Of a stretch of DNA of 53,284 nucleotides, positions 27,781 to 36,975 are shown piece by piece. The stretch is from NCBI GenBank assembly GCA_001412365.1, contig LKUE01000209.1, positions 1-53,284 of the forward strand, read 5' to 3'. The translations under genes were made by a program, and so were the position numbers. Under the pieces are notes generated by a model. The model was given only the letters and a program-made list of their open reading frames with translations. It did not search any database and had not been told where the DNA came from. This DNA comes from Desulfuromonas sp. SDB (GTDB lineage Bacteria > SDB-A). Within the stretch, counting starts at the first letter, position 1; the number at the start of each line of letters is the position of its first letter.

Positions 27781-29025
27781 TTATCTGGTAAATGCGATAA
27801 TTACTGCAGTGAGGCTGGATAAAGCCCCGATAATGGTTATATAATCCTGCCACCATTTCAAGGTCATGGAAGGAACTTCAACAATATCTCCTCTCTCCAC
27901 AATTACATTTAACCCTCTGCCCCTCACTGTTCCCTCCGCACTGTACACTACCAGTTTATCCGCCATGCCCCTTTCGGTAATACCCCCCGCCCGGTTGATA
28001 TAATCGTAAGCAGTCATCATGGGCTGATAGATAAATGATCCCGGCTGTTCCACTGCACCGGTTACCATTACATTGTTTCTGATTTCAGGAACCACAACTG
28101 TATCTTCATGCTGTAAAACCAGTTCACTGACCAGTAGGGTATCATAATAATTTACGGGAATTACCCTTCCATCCCTGATCAACTGAATGTTTCTGCGGTT
28201 AGCCCAGGGCAGGAATCCCCCTGCCTGCTCAATAACATCCTTTAAGCTTTCCCCGGGAAGAATTTCATAAACACATTCTTTGGAGGTCAGATAGGTTGAA
28301 GAGTCATAGGCTACATTTACATTTTGGGTCCTTAATCCCTCCACCGCCCCTCTGATCACCACCGTTTTTTCCATAGGAGGGAACAGCAGTACATCTCCCT
28401 CTCCTTGAAAGAAGGGATCGTACTGATAATCTCCGGTTTCTAAAAACTTAACATAGTCGGCAGTGTCCACTTCACCCCCCGGATGAATCAGCATTATCCT
28501 CCTGAGGGAAGCGGAAGGAGTTAATTCAATCTCGGTAAGATAAAACTGTCCGATCACTTCTGATATTCTCCAAAAATTAGTAACCTCTACCGGGGTGGAA
28601 GCGGTCACTTCCCCCACCAGTGAAATTACAAAATGTCTGGGTCTAACCATGACCAGGTCAACTCCCACATTGTGGTAATATTTTCTGACAATTTGAGCCA
28701 CTTCAGCTTCCACCTGCCTGAGGGTCTTACCATCTGCGTAAACAACTCCCAGGGGAATACCCTGGGTGAAATCGGCAGTGATAACACTGGTTTCACCGGG
28801 TGTAGCGGTGGTCGGTTCGGGCACAGTGGGCTGACCTCCGATGGCTACAATCATGGTGCCATCGCTGTTCACCACTAAATCCTGGATAAAGCCTTCAATT
28901 CCGCTGACCACCAATTGCAGCCGGTCCCGGGGATGAAGAATATAGGTTTCCGGATCTACCAGAAAAGCATCGGTTGGTTCACTGCTGGAACAAAACAACA
29001 TGAATAATATTGAAACCGCAACCAT
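27781..29025 (-). CDS. Polysaccharide export (Wza/OPX-like) lipoprotein with SLBB domains
   Basis: The 414-residue protein starts at ATG 29025 with AAGGAG upstream. A very short hydrophobic leader ends in MLFC (Cys12), a possible lipidation site, followed by SSSEP. The Poly_export domain begins at YILHPRDRLQLVVSG and contains LGVVYADGKTLRQVEAEVAQIV. At least two SLBB segments follow (VVIRGAVEG and NVMVTGAVEQPGSFIYQPMMTAYDYINRAGG). The C-terminus is a hydrophobic helix (YITIIGALSSLTAVIIAFTR), as in OPX proteins whose C-terminal helices line an outer-membrane pore. It would export capsule or exopolysaccharide. No chain-length regulator, polymerase or flippase is adjacent. It precedes pfp by 14 bases. 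Confidence 0.88.
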   Translation of the reverse strand: MVAVSILFMLFCSSSEPTDAFLVDPETYILHPRDRLQLVVSGIEGFIQDLVVNSDGTMIVAIGGQPTVPEPTTATPGETSVITADFTQGIPLGVVYADGKTLRQVEAEVAQIVRKYYHNVGVDLVMVRPRHFVISLVGEVTASTPVEVTNFWRISEVIGQFYLTEIELTPSASLRRIMLIHPGGEVDTADYVKFLETGDYQYDPFFQGEGDVLLFPPMEKTVVIRGAVEGLRTQNVNVAYDSSTYLTSKECVYEILPGESLKDVIEQAGGFLPWANRRNIQLIRDGRVIPVNYYDTLLVSELVLQHEDTVVVPEIRNNVMVTGAVEQPGSFIYQPMMTAYDYINRAGGITERGMADKLVVYSAEGTVRGRGLNVIVERGDIVEVPSMTLKWWQDYITIIGALSSLTAVIIAFTR

Positions 29026-29053
29026 ATAGGAACTCCTTATAATATTTTCATAA

Positions 29054-29082
29054 ATTAAATGTTGGTTTATTAAATATTACAA
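29054..29082 (-). promoter_or_regulatory. Candidate promoter of the polysaccharide export-pfp-pckA run
   Basis: On the minus strand TTGTAA (29082-29077) and TTTAAT (29059-29054) are 17 bases apart, about 30 bases upstream of the ATG at 29025. The matches are partial and the region is AT-rich, so this is tentative. Confidence 0.33.
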
Positions 29083-29161
29083 CATACTCCATTTTGTATA
29101 AAAGTAAATCTATAATATATTTATAAAAATAAATAAAGAATTTTTAATTTTACAAAAAAAA

Positions 29162-29202
29162 CCCTTCTCAACCCAAGATAAATTAACTTAAATTGAAAAG
29201 GG
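29162..29202 (-). terminator. Intrinsic terminator of the ferredoxin gene
   Basis: Arms 29162-29171 (CCCTTCTCAA) and 29193-29202 (TTGAAAAGGG) pair with one mismatch around a 21-base loop. On the minus strand the stem is followed by an unbroken run of T (complement of the A run ending at 29161). It lies 36 bases past the ferredoxin stop codon. Confidence 0.65.
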
Positions 29203-29238
29203 ATTTTATCTAATTTTACTGATTAATACTTGTTAATA

Positions 29239-29424
29239 CTACTCTTCTTTAACTTCGATGCAGCTTACCGGGCAGTTGTTTTGACATTCCAGACAACCGG
29301 TACAGGCATCGGGATTAGCAACTTTTGCCGTATCTTCAATTTCAAAGACGTTTGGATCAGCTGGACATACATCTTGACAAACTCCGCAGGCAATACAATC
29401 AGATTCATTTACATAAGGTCTCAT
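29239..29424 (-). CDS. 2[4Fe-4S] bacterial-type ferredoxin
   Basis: The real start is one of two adjacent ATGs at 29427 and 29424, right after AAAGGAGG. The product is 61 residues (from 29424). Upstream in-frame sequence is hydrophobic and lacks a start signal, so it is leader. Two cluster motifs are complete: CIACGVCQDVCP near residues 10-21 and CTGCLECQNNCP near 40-51. This is the classic clostridial-type arrangement of two [4Fe-4S] clusters. The protein carries low-potential electrons in the cytosol. It is monocistronic, with its own terminator, and divergent from the giant TPR gene. Confidence 0.95.
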   Translation of the reverse strand: MRPYVNESDCIACGVCQDVCPADPNVFEIEDTAKVANPDACTGCLECQNNCPVSCIEVKEE

Positions 29425-29574
29425 CATACCTCCTTTATCAAACTCAATTAAATATCTAGTTAAAATTATAAATGGAATATTAATTCCAATTGCCAAAATT
29501 ATATAGATTTGCTTTAAACCGGGCAACAATTATTTAGTTTGTTTTTATAAAAATTAAAAAGTTAACGTTATTTC

Positions 29575-29602
29575 TTGATAAAAATCATAGATAAAGTAAA
29601 AT
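29575..29602 (+). promoter_or_regulatory. Candidate promoter of the giant TPR gene, very close to its start
   Basis: TTGATA (29575-29580) and TAAAAT (29597-29602) have a 16-base spacer. The -10 box ends only 9 bases before the ATG at 29612, and no Shine-Dalgarno site is present. Transcription would begin at or next to the start codon. Confidence 0.4.
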
Positions 29603-29611
29603 AAATTTATC

Positions 29612-32600
29612 ATGTTTGAATTCATTTTAGGAAAAGATGTCAAAAAGATTATAGAAAAAGCGCATGAGCTGGAAAATTCCGGTGAAGAAAAGAAAGCTTT
29701 ATCCTTGCTGGAAAAAGAAGCTAAAAACAAGGAAGAATACAGCTTATACCTGGAATTGGGCAGACTTCAGGCAAAAATGAATCTCGGGGCAGCAGCCCAG
29801 AGAAATCTTTCCAATGCTCATATGCTTGCTCCTGAAAACATCGACAATACTTTAGAAAGAGCTGAAGACGGGTATTTTCTGGGAGGAAGAGATCCTGAAG
29901 TAGCTGTATTTTTAGGGGAAACACATTTAGAACAGGGGAATGTCGAAAAAGCAATTGAGTACTTTCAGGAGATACCTAAAGAAAATCTGGAGAAAGAGAT
30001 AAAAACCAAACAATCCCATCTGAAAAACTTCCCTCCGGATACTGCAAATAAAGCCAAAAGATTGAATTTATGTCAGTCCATTGCAGTAATAACTGTGTTC
30101 ATAGACCAGGAATCTGCCATCCCCCTGCTGGAAAACTTATATCAGGAATTTCCCCAAACCAAGGAACTGATAGATAACACCCTGGGTTGGATGTCCAGAA
30201 ATGACTACCGTACCCCCTTCCCCCACATTCATTACGGAAGTTTCCTAACTAAGACCGATCAGCCCGAGAAAGCCATAGATTTTTTCAATAAAGCAATAAA
30301 TATTGACCGTAAATCAACCGAGAAAATAATTGCCATTCTTGAACAAAGAAAATCACACAGTCCGGAAATGGTTGATTTCCTGTTTAAACTTTACACCCTC
30401 ACCAACCAACCTGAACAAGCATTGGAATTAATTCAGAATGCTGATCTTCCTTCTGAAAAAGTAGCCAGATATTACCGGGAAATTATCAAAGGGGACAAAA
30501 AGAACCTGGAGGCTAGAAAAAATTACACTGAAAATTTACTCAAGGGAAAAAAATACTCAGAAGCTGCCCTGGAATTAGATTTTTTCAGTGATCAGCAGAA
30601 TTATTTTCCCTGGGTTCAGGAAAAAATTGATCAGATACTGGTTGAACCCAATGATAAGGCATTGTTCATCGGGGCAGAGATAAATATAAAACAGGATAAT
30701 TTAGAAAAAGCCATTGATTATCTAAATAGTTTATTGTCCAATTATCCTTCTTCCACTGAATCTATTGAAATGCTGGTATTGGATATTGTAAAAAACAATC
30801 CTGATTTTCATCCTGCTCTAATTTTATTGATAAAAGTTCTGATTGAAAAGCGGGAACAAATTTTATGCTTAATGCTATTCGAATATATGATTTTTTCAGG
30901 TTTTTCCCCTTTAATTGATGCAGCTAAACAGCTATTCAAAGAGTATGGAAAAAATCTGAAGGCAGACTTCCAATGGCTGACTGTTAGCTACATGATATCC
31001 CTTATCTCCGGTTCAGAAACCAGATCAAAGATAATCAATCAGATGGTGGAAAAGTTTCCTGACCAATTAGATGAGTTCATAGTTAAAATAGATTTGCTTT
31101 CCGACATTTATAAAGAGGTTATTCCCGCAGTAAACCAGGATATCATGTTCTTATTAGCGAAACATCCCAGTGAGGTTTGTTACGTGACCACGATTTTTTC
31201 TTCAATAAAAGTAAATTCACCCCAGGAAGCAATTAAAATCCTTCAGGAATACAAAAGCCAATTCCCCAGTAACAAATTCTCCCGAAAATTATTGTCTGAC
31301 ATAACCCAACATTTTCCTGATGATCCCGAGGTTCTTAAAACCAATATTATTGACAATCTCAAACAGAAGAAAATAAATTCTTCTCTGGAATATTTAAGAA
31401 CATTAATCAATTATCCTAAACAGGATACCTGGGTAATTGAGTTATTTAAGCGATTAAATAAATCCTACCCCAAGAACTATCAGGTACATTTTACCTACTT
31501 AGAGTTTTTACTTAAGAGGAAACTATACTCGAAATTGATTACAGAAGTAGATAAAGCAATGGAAGTTGTACCTTCCCAGGACAAATCCTACCTTCACTAC
31601 ATTAAAGGACAAGCACTTCTTGAAAATGATAAATTTGAAGAAGGCATCATCTGTCTAGCCAACAGTATTGAAACTTCTTCTCAGTACGCCCAGCAAGTTA
31701 TTGATTCTCTTTTAAAAGCAGAAGAATTTTACGATCATCCCAAGATAAAATATGTTTTGATAAAAGCTTATGCTAAGAAAAAAGAATACCAGCAGGCAGC
31801 AATAAATTTATTTTCTCTAAAAGACCATCCCAAAATCAAAAAAAGCAGGATAATTAGTGAATTTAAAGTTTTATTAAAAGATGCCCCTACTGATTCCTAT
31901 TTAAGATTTTATCTTGGAAAAATTCTCAACATAACCGGATCTATAGATGAAGCGGTAACTGAATTTCAATTAGCGGCAACTTACAACCAAGAATTAGCTG
32001 AACCAGCTTTCCAGGAAGTACAGCAAATATCCAAACAAATCCACTCGCCGGAAGTACTTCAGGCAATGGGTATATTAGCAGAACATTGTAAAAGATATGA
32101 TGTATTCTATAAAACTTTTTCAAGCTTATTCAAGCAGAAAGCCAACCAAAAAAAACTACTGCACTATATAACTGAAAAAATAGAGCAAAATCCCCAGCAA
32201 GCTATTTACAAAATTATTTTTTCAAAATTTCAGATCCTCACCGGTAACCCCGACCAGGGTTTGACTACTGCATTGAGTATAGGCGATTTAGACAATCTGG
32301 AACATCCAAGCTACGCAAATTTAATTTCAGAACTTATTGAAAAATATCCTGAAAATCCTGAATTATGGATAAGACAGGGCAAAATTCAAATGATCTCCGT
32401 TCAACCTGAACAGGGAATAAATTCCTACCTAAATGCATTTAAACTTAATCCCGATTTCAGCGACCAAATACTGGATGATTTAAAAAACATCGAAGACTTA
32501 AGCGCATCATTTCTAGCTATCCGCATTCACCTGAAGAAAAATAATTTCGATCAAGCTAAGCAGATTCTAGAAGAACATATTGAAAAATTTTCAGAAGATC

Positions 32601-33409
32601 ATATTCAAACCTTAACCGATGACATCATCAAAGCACCCCTTAATGAAGATTCACTCAGTTTGTATATTTTGCTGGTTGATCTTCTATACAAACTGGATAA
32701 ATATGAAGAAGTAATAAAAATTGTAAAGAACATTGAAAAATATCCATTTGAACCGGCATTAAGAGAAAAAATATATTCAAATATGATTCACGCAGCAGTA
32801 AAAATAGACAAAAACATCGCCGCTGAATATTTGGCTAAATTTAAAATTCTAGTTGGTCATCAAAAATTTATCCAATGGATCCTGGAACAAAGAGAAAATC
32901 AAATAAAACAATTATCAGTAAAATTTACTGAAAGCCAATCTGATCCGTTGATCTATTATAATTTAGCAGTTAAATTTATTGAAATGAATTATCTTGACCA
33001 AGCCGATCAAATCCTCACAAAAATTTTAAAAAACAATCTAACTTCTGAACAATTTGATCAAGAAAAGATCTGGTTTGAAAAATGCAGAATTAAAGTTTTG
33101 CAAAGGAACTACCACCAGGCATATTTTTTAATTAAGCAAAGAATGGATTATAATATTAAAAATGATCACTGGAGCAGTAAATACTTTAAACTACTGTTAA
33201 ATTTACAGATGGCGACATCTGATTACCGGGGAGCTCTCTCCACCTATAAAGTCGCATTTTCCCATCTGTCCCCAAAAGAACAGAACATCTATTATGATAT
33301 TGTATCCAGGGCATTTGGAGATAATGCTCTGATGATTATTAATAAAAAGCAGTCAGTTAATAAATTAATTAACCAAAACCTTATTAAAAACATCATGGAA
33401 AGCTTATGA
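29612..33409 (+). CDS. Giant cytosolic tetratricopeptide-repeat protein
   Basis: The 1265-residue protein has no signal peptide or membrane segment. It is built of helical pairs over its whole length. Clear TPR-like units include KALSLLEKEAKNKEEYSLYL (near 28), EKAIEYFQEIPKEN (near 112), EKAIDFFNKAINIDRKS (near 222) and the later EQGINSYLNAFKLNPDFSD (near 930). Many other units are degenerate, so it is probably a long superhelical scaffold that binds peptides or proteins. No catalytic domain is visible. Its stop overlaps the start of the next giant gene by 4 bases (ATGA), so the two products are probably made together. A candidate promoter lies immediately before the ATG. I cannot assign a function. 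Confidence 0.85.
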   Translation: MFEFILGKDVKKIIEKAHELENSGEEKKALSLLEKEAKNKEEYSLYLELGRLQAKMNLGAAAQRNLSNAHMLAPENIDNTLERAEDGYFLGGRDPEVAVFLGETHLEQGNVEKAIEYFQEIPKENLEKEIKTKQSHLKNFPPDTANKAKRLNLCQSIAVITVFIDQESAIPLLENLYQEFPQTKELIDNTLGWMSRNDYRTPFPHIHYGSFLTKTDQPEKAIDFFNKAINIDRKSTEKIIAILEQRKSHSPEMVDFLFKLYTLTNQPEQALELIQNADLPSEKVARYYREIIKGDKKNLEARKNYTENLLKGKKYSEAALELDFFSDQQNYFPWVQEKIDQILVEPNDKALFIGAEINIKQDNLEKAIDYLNSLLSNYPSSTESIEMLVLDIVKNNPDFHPALILLIKVLIEKREQILCLMLFEYMIFSGFSPLIDAAKQLFKEYGKNLKADFQWLTVSYMISLISGSETRSKIINQMVEKFPDQLDEFIVKIDLLSDIYKEVIPAVNQDIMFLLAKHPSEVCYVTTIFSSIKVNSPQEAIKILQEYKSQFPSNKFSRKLLSDITQHFPDDPEVLKTNIIDNLKQKKINSSLEYLRTLINYPKQDTWVIELFKRLNKSYPKNYQVHFTYLEFLLKRKLYSKLITEVDKAMEVVPSQDKSYLHYIKGQALLENDKFEEGIICLANSIETSSQYAQQVIDSLLKAEEFYDHPKIKYVLIKAYAKKKEYQQAAINLFSLKDHPKIKKSRIISEFKVLLKDAPTDSYLRFYLGKILNITGSIDEAVTEFQLAATYNQELAEPAFQEVQQISKQIHSPEVLQAMGILAEHCKRYDVFYKTFSSLFKQKANQKKLLHYITEKIEQNPQQAIYKIIFSKFQILTGNPDQGLTTALSIGDLDNLEHPSYANLISELIEKYPENPELWIRQGKIQMISVQPEQGINSYLNAFKLNPDFSDQILDDLKNIEDLSASFLAIRIHLKKNNFDQAKQILEEHIEKFSEDHIQTLTDDIIKAPLNEDSLSLYILLVDLLYKLDKYEEVIKIVKNIEKYPFEPALREKIYSNMIHAAVKIDKNIAAEYLAKFKILVGHQKFIQWILEQRENQIKQLSVKFTESQSDPLIYYNLAVKFIEMNYLDQADQILTKILKNNLTSEQFDQEKIWFEKCRIKVLQRNYHQAYFLIKQRMDYNIKNDHWSSKYFKLLLNLQMATSDYRGALSTYKVAFSHLSPKEQNIYYDIVSRAFGDNALMIINKKQSVNKLINQNLIKNIMESL

Positions 33410-36400
33410 AAAAATGTCCATTAAATGAATCAATAGAAGTTTCAGAAGTAAACGGGAAAATTTCCTGCAACCAAGATTGTCTGTTCTTTGACCCAGAGCA
33501 AAAGAAGTGCAAACTGTTGGAGTTTATAAGTGGAAATAAATTAATCGAGCAGCTTGAATCAGTAAAACAAGGAATCAGTAATATTTCCGATCCAGTGGTA
33601 ACCAGCTTTCAGAAAAACAATGAAAATCTCTCCACCCTCATGGAAACATTAGACAGGTTAAATGAAAAATTCAATTCCATCTACAGCTTATTGGAAAATT
33701 TTTCCGATCAGAAATCACAGATAGACCTGGAACATCGAAATCAAATCCAGGAGTATCTGGGTAATTTAAAAGATCAGATAAATTCCTGGTCGGGGGGATT
33801 AAACGATTTAAGAGATAATCTGGTGGAGATAAATGCAAAATTACAAAATGATGAAATCATAACCTTTCTAAAAAATCAACATCAGGATCAATTAAAAACT
33901 TTAATTGAAAACCACCAACAAAATCTGTCTGAACAATTTTCCACTTCAGTTAATTCAGTGGTTTCAGGACTGGAAAATCTTTCAGTAAAATTAAATGGAA
34001 TCGAAGATAAATTTCAGCATCAAGAAATTGTGAATCAGATCAAAACCAGCACTGATTCAATGCAACAGTATTTTGACCAATTCATTAACAATATTAATAC
34101 CGCCAGTTCCCAGCAGCAGCAGCAAATTATTGATCAAACCAGTGAGTTTTTTAACCAGGTGAATTTATCTCTAAATGATATTAAACAACAACTTTCGGAT
34201 CAAAGTTTAAACGATTTGCTAAAACAACAACAGCTTCAGTATCAACAAAACCAACAGGAATTAACTTCTAGTTTATCAACATTAATCAGTGAAAATCAGT
34301 CTAATTATCAACAGCAACTGGAAAATTTAATTGATCAACTGAAATCGCCGTTATCCCTTATTGACCACAGTATTCATGAAATCAATTCAAAACCTCAATT
34401 AGATGAACTGAAATCGCAGCTTCAACAAAATCATTTGCAGAATCAGCAGTTAGCTGAAGATTTTCTAGGCCGTTTGAAAAATATCGGAGAACAAAATAAT
34501 CAAATAATCACTGATCAGATAAATTCCCAACTTCAATTAATTAGCCAAACCATTAATAGTATACCGTTGAAACTAGACGAGTTAACCCAGCATCAAAATT
34601 TCGACCAAATCATTGAACTGCTGAGAACCCAACAACAAGTTGATCAACAAAAAGTGGATGAATTGTCCAATCATCTCATTCAATCACTATCTCAAAATCG
34701 CCAAATACTTGTGGATAAATTATCTGAATACTTTGAAGGTTCTTTTAATATTTTAGAGAAAATTCCTTCAGCTCTCACTGATTTGCAAAACAATTTCGCC
34801 AATCTTAATTTAGAACAAGCAATAAATACTCAAGTTCAACAAGTCAGCTCTCAGATGAAATTAATCTGGTCTGAATTTCAGCAGATTCAATCCGAACATC
34901 ATCAAAATTTAGTGGATAATATTGGGACCAGTTTAAAATTCACCGTGGATAAATTAACCAGCATCAATCAGCTGCTTACTGATATTCAGCAAGACCCCAA
35001 ATTCAGTAAATTTGTAGGCGTTTTTCAGGAATTTCAATCTGATCAGTCATTTCAGTTCCAACAACTTTATACTACTTTAAATCAGATATCAGAGGAAATT
35101 GAAAATACTAACCGCACTCTGGTTAACCAGGATATTAAACAAATTCTATTGGAGAATTTAGATAAAAATCAGCAATTTCTTCAATCTCAATCTGAACTTC
35201 AGAAAAAAGTTAATGAAGAATATTTTCTTCAAATTAATAAGCTGTACACCTCCCTGACCAACATACACCCGAAACTAGCCAATATTGAAGATATTTTAGA
35301 GAAATTGAATTTAACCGGGCTTTTCCAGCAATTTTTAACTAACTCCGCCAGCCAAAACCAAACTTTCATTGAACAATTTAAATCCGATCAAACTGCTTTA
35401 GTTGAAAACTTAAATAATAACCTCCAACAGAATTTTGGTTTGTTGGAGAATTCAATTAAACAAAATTTGGAAAGCATATTAGTGCAGATTCCTGAAAAGA
35501 TTGAACAAATCAATGAGATTTTAATTCAGGATAAATTATTTAGTTTATTAAATCAGAATTTTCAGCAGCAATCACAACAGATCAGTATTCTAGGTGAAAA
35601 TTTAAGAAATCTCCATTCACAAAATTATCAAACTATTACTAAAAATATTGAACTGATTAATGAAAATTTAAACACACTATCCGGACAGTTAGTCAGTTCT
35701 ATCCAAAATATTGAAAACAACACCGAACAACGGGAGTTGCTTGAATATCTTCAACAAAAAGAAGTAAAAGATCGAGATTACTCTGAAGCGATGATGAAGA
35801 TAATTAACGAAAGTTCACTCAGGGCCAGCGAAGATTTAAATGAAAAATTCAATCATCTGGTTCAAAATTTATATCCATCAGTAAAAATGACCGCTTCCGG
35901 CATTTTGGACATTAAAAAAGAGTTTTCAGATAATTTTATACCCACCCTGCTAGACCATCGGAAACAAGACCGGAAATTTCTCAAAGAAGCACTCTCCCGC
36001 TGGACTTCCGCTTATATTCATGAACAGCAGCAACTTTACAGTCATCTGGAAAACTTAACTGAAAAGATGAATTCACTGGCAAATTCTTTTCAATCATTGC
36101 AATCAGAACAACTAATTGCAGCAATATCAGAGACAAGCGAGAAAAATGCTGAGTTTATCAGAACTATGTTTACAGATTGGATAAATAGCTTTAACTCTAC
36201 TCAACAAAATATAAGTGATTTACAGCAGCAGTCTCTTCAAGCCGGCAATGTCCTCAACGACAAAATAACCGAACAAGTTCAAGCAATTCAGGATTCAAAT
36301 ATAAAAACCTTAAACTTTTTATCTGAAGTGACTGACAAAATTAATTCTGCATTTGAGAACATTGAAAAGTTAGCTGAAATCCAAAGTGAAACTGACCACC

Positions 36401-36975
36401 GTATCTCTCAATTAACCGAAAAAATGGAAAAGCTTACAGAATTTCAAACAGAGAGTATCGCTAAAGAACAGGAAAGAATGGAATTTATTGAGCAGGACCG
36501 AAAAATTTCTCAAGCTAAGATGCATAATGATAGAGGAGTTGGATTTTTCTATGCAAACCAAATTCAATCAGCATATCGGGAACTGCAAAAGGCAGTTCAG
36601 CTTGCCCCGGAGATGTATGAAACTTACTTAAATTTAGGAGTAGTTTTATCTGAAATGAATGAGGTGGAAAAAGCTAAAGAGCATTTCAAGAAAGTAATTG
36701 ATTTAAATCCCGAAATAACTGAGGCATACTTGAATTTGGGTATGCTGGAGATACATGATAAAAACTTGGAAGATGCGGAAAAACTAATTAATCAAGCTCT
36801 GAAAATCTCCCCGCAGTATTCAAGGTCCTATGAAGTACTGGGAGATGTATATCTTGAAAAAAATGAAGTACAGTTAGCTGAAGATGCTTATCAGAAAGCC
36901 CTTCAATTAAATCCCCTAAATCAGGAATTGAAGTTAAAACTAAAACAGTTAAGAGGTGAAGACATTGTCGAATGA
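33406..36975 (+). CDS. Giant glutamine-rich coiled-coil protein with N-terminal Cys cluster and C-terminal TPR domain
   Basis: I do not recognise this 1189-residue protein. It has no signal peptide. Cys4, Cys21, Cys25 and Cys35 form an N-terminal cluster (C-x16-C-x3-C-x9-C) that could bind zinc or an Fe-S cluster. From about residue 45 to 1050 it is predicted coiled coil, very rich in Gln and Asn. In that part, blocks of roughly 60-70 residues recur, each opening with a pattern like DQSLNDLLKQQQ, HQNFDQIIELLRTQQQ or QDKLFSLLNQNFQQQ. The last ~140 residues hold about four regular TPRs (AYRELQKAVQLAPEMYETYL, EKAKEHFKKVIDLNPEITEA and so on). It is translationally coupled to the giant TPR gene and is followed by a small proline-rich protein gene. 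It is probably a cytosolic scaffold or filament. Confidence 0.82.
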   Translation: MKKCPLNESIEVSEVNGKISCNQDCLFFDPEQKKCKLLEFISGNKLIEQLESVKQGISNISDPVVTSFQKNNENLSTLMETLDRLNEKFNSIYSLLENFSDQKSQIDLEHRNQIQEYLGNLKDQINSWSGGLNDLRDNLVEINAKLQNDEIITFLKNQHQDQLKTLIENHQQNLSEQFSTSVNSVVSGLENLSVKLNGIEDKFQHQEIVNQIKTSTDSMQQYFDQFINNINTASSQQQQQIIDQTSEFFNQVNLSLNDIKQQLSDQSLNDLLKQQQLQYQQNQQELTSSLSTLISENQSNYQQQLENLIDQLKSPLSLIDHSIHEINSKPQLDELKSQLQQNHLQNQQLAEDFLGRLKNIGEQNNQIITDQINSQLQLISQTINSIPLKLDELTQHQNFDQIIELLRTQQQVDQQKVDELSNHLIQSLSQNRQILVDKLSEYFEGSFNILEKIPSALTDLQNNFANLNLEQAINTQVQQVSSQMKLIWSEFQQIQSEHHQNLVDNIGTSLKFTVDKLTSINQLLTDIQQDPKFSKFVGVFQEFQSDQSFQFQQLYTTLNQISEEIENTNRTLVNQDIKQILLENLDKNQQFLQSQSELQKKVNEEYFLQINKLYTSLTNIHPKLANIEDILEKLNLTGLFQQFLTNSASQNQTFIEQFKSDQTALVENLNNNLQQNFGLLENSIKQNLESILVQIPEKIEQINEILIQDKLFSLLNQNFQQQSQQISILGENLRNLHSQNYQTITKNIELINENLNTLSGQLVSSIQNIENNTEQRELLEYLQQKEVKDRDYSEAMMKIINESSLRASEDLNEKFNHLVQNLYPSVKMTASGILDIKKEFSDNFIPTLLDHRKQDRKFLKEALSRWTSAYIHEQQQLYSHLENLTEKMNSLANSFQSLQSEQLIAAISETSEKNAEFIRTMFTDWINSFNSTQQNISDLQQQSLQAGNVLNDKITEQVQAIQDSNIKTLNFLSEVTDKINSAFENIEKLAEIQSETDHRISQLTEKMEKLTEFQTESIAKEQERMEFIEQDRKISQAKMHNDRGVGFFYANQIQSAYRELQKAVQLAPEMYETYLNLGVVLSEMNEVEKAKEHFKKVIDLNPEITEAYLNLGMLEIHDKNLEDAEKLINQALKISPQYSRSYEVLGDVYLEKNEVQLAEDAYQKALQLNPLNQELKLKLKQLRGEDIVE

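Noticed and set aside
27767-27856. Longer N-terminus for the PPi-phosphofructokinase
   Set aside because: The extra 30 residues overlap the export gene's end and are unlike the family; ATG 27766 has AAGGAGAG upstream.
29428-29529. Hydrophobic N-terminal extension making the ferredoxin membrane-bound
   Set aside because: A strong AAAGGAGG lies directly before the ATG pair at 29424-29427, and the resulting 61-residue protein is the normal ferredoxin length.
34100-35760. Repeated CAG/CAA-rich DNA that could look like a microsatellite or CRISPR-like repeat
   Set aside because: The similarity is at the protein level (Gln-rich coiled-coil blocks). The DNA repeats are imperfect and lack constant spacers.
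33406-36975. Methyl-accepting chemotaxis protein or other sensor reading of the long coiled coil
   Set aside because: There is no membrane segment, HAMP domain or conserved signalling hairpin, and the C-terminus is TPR.
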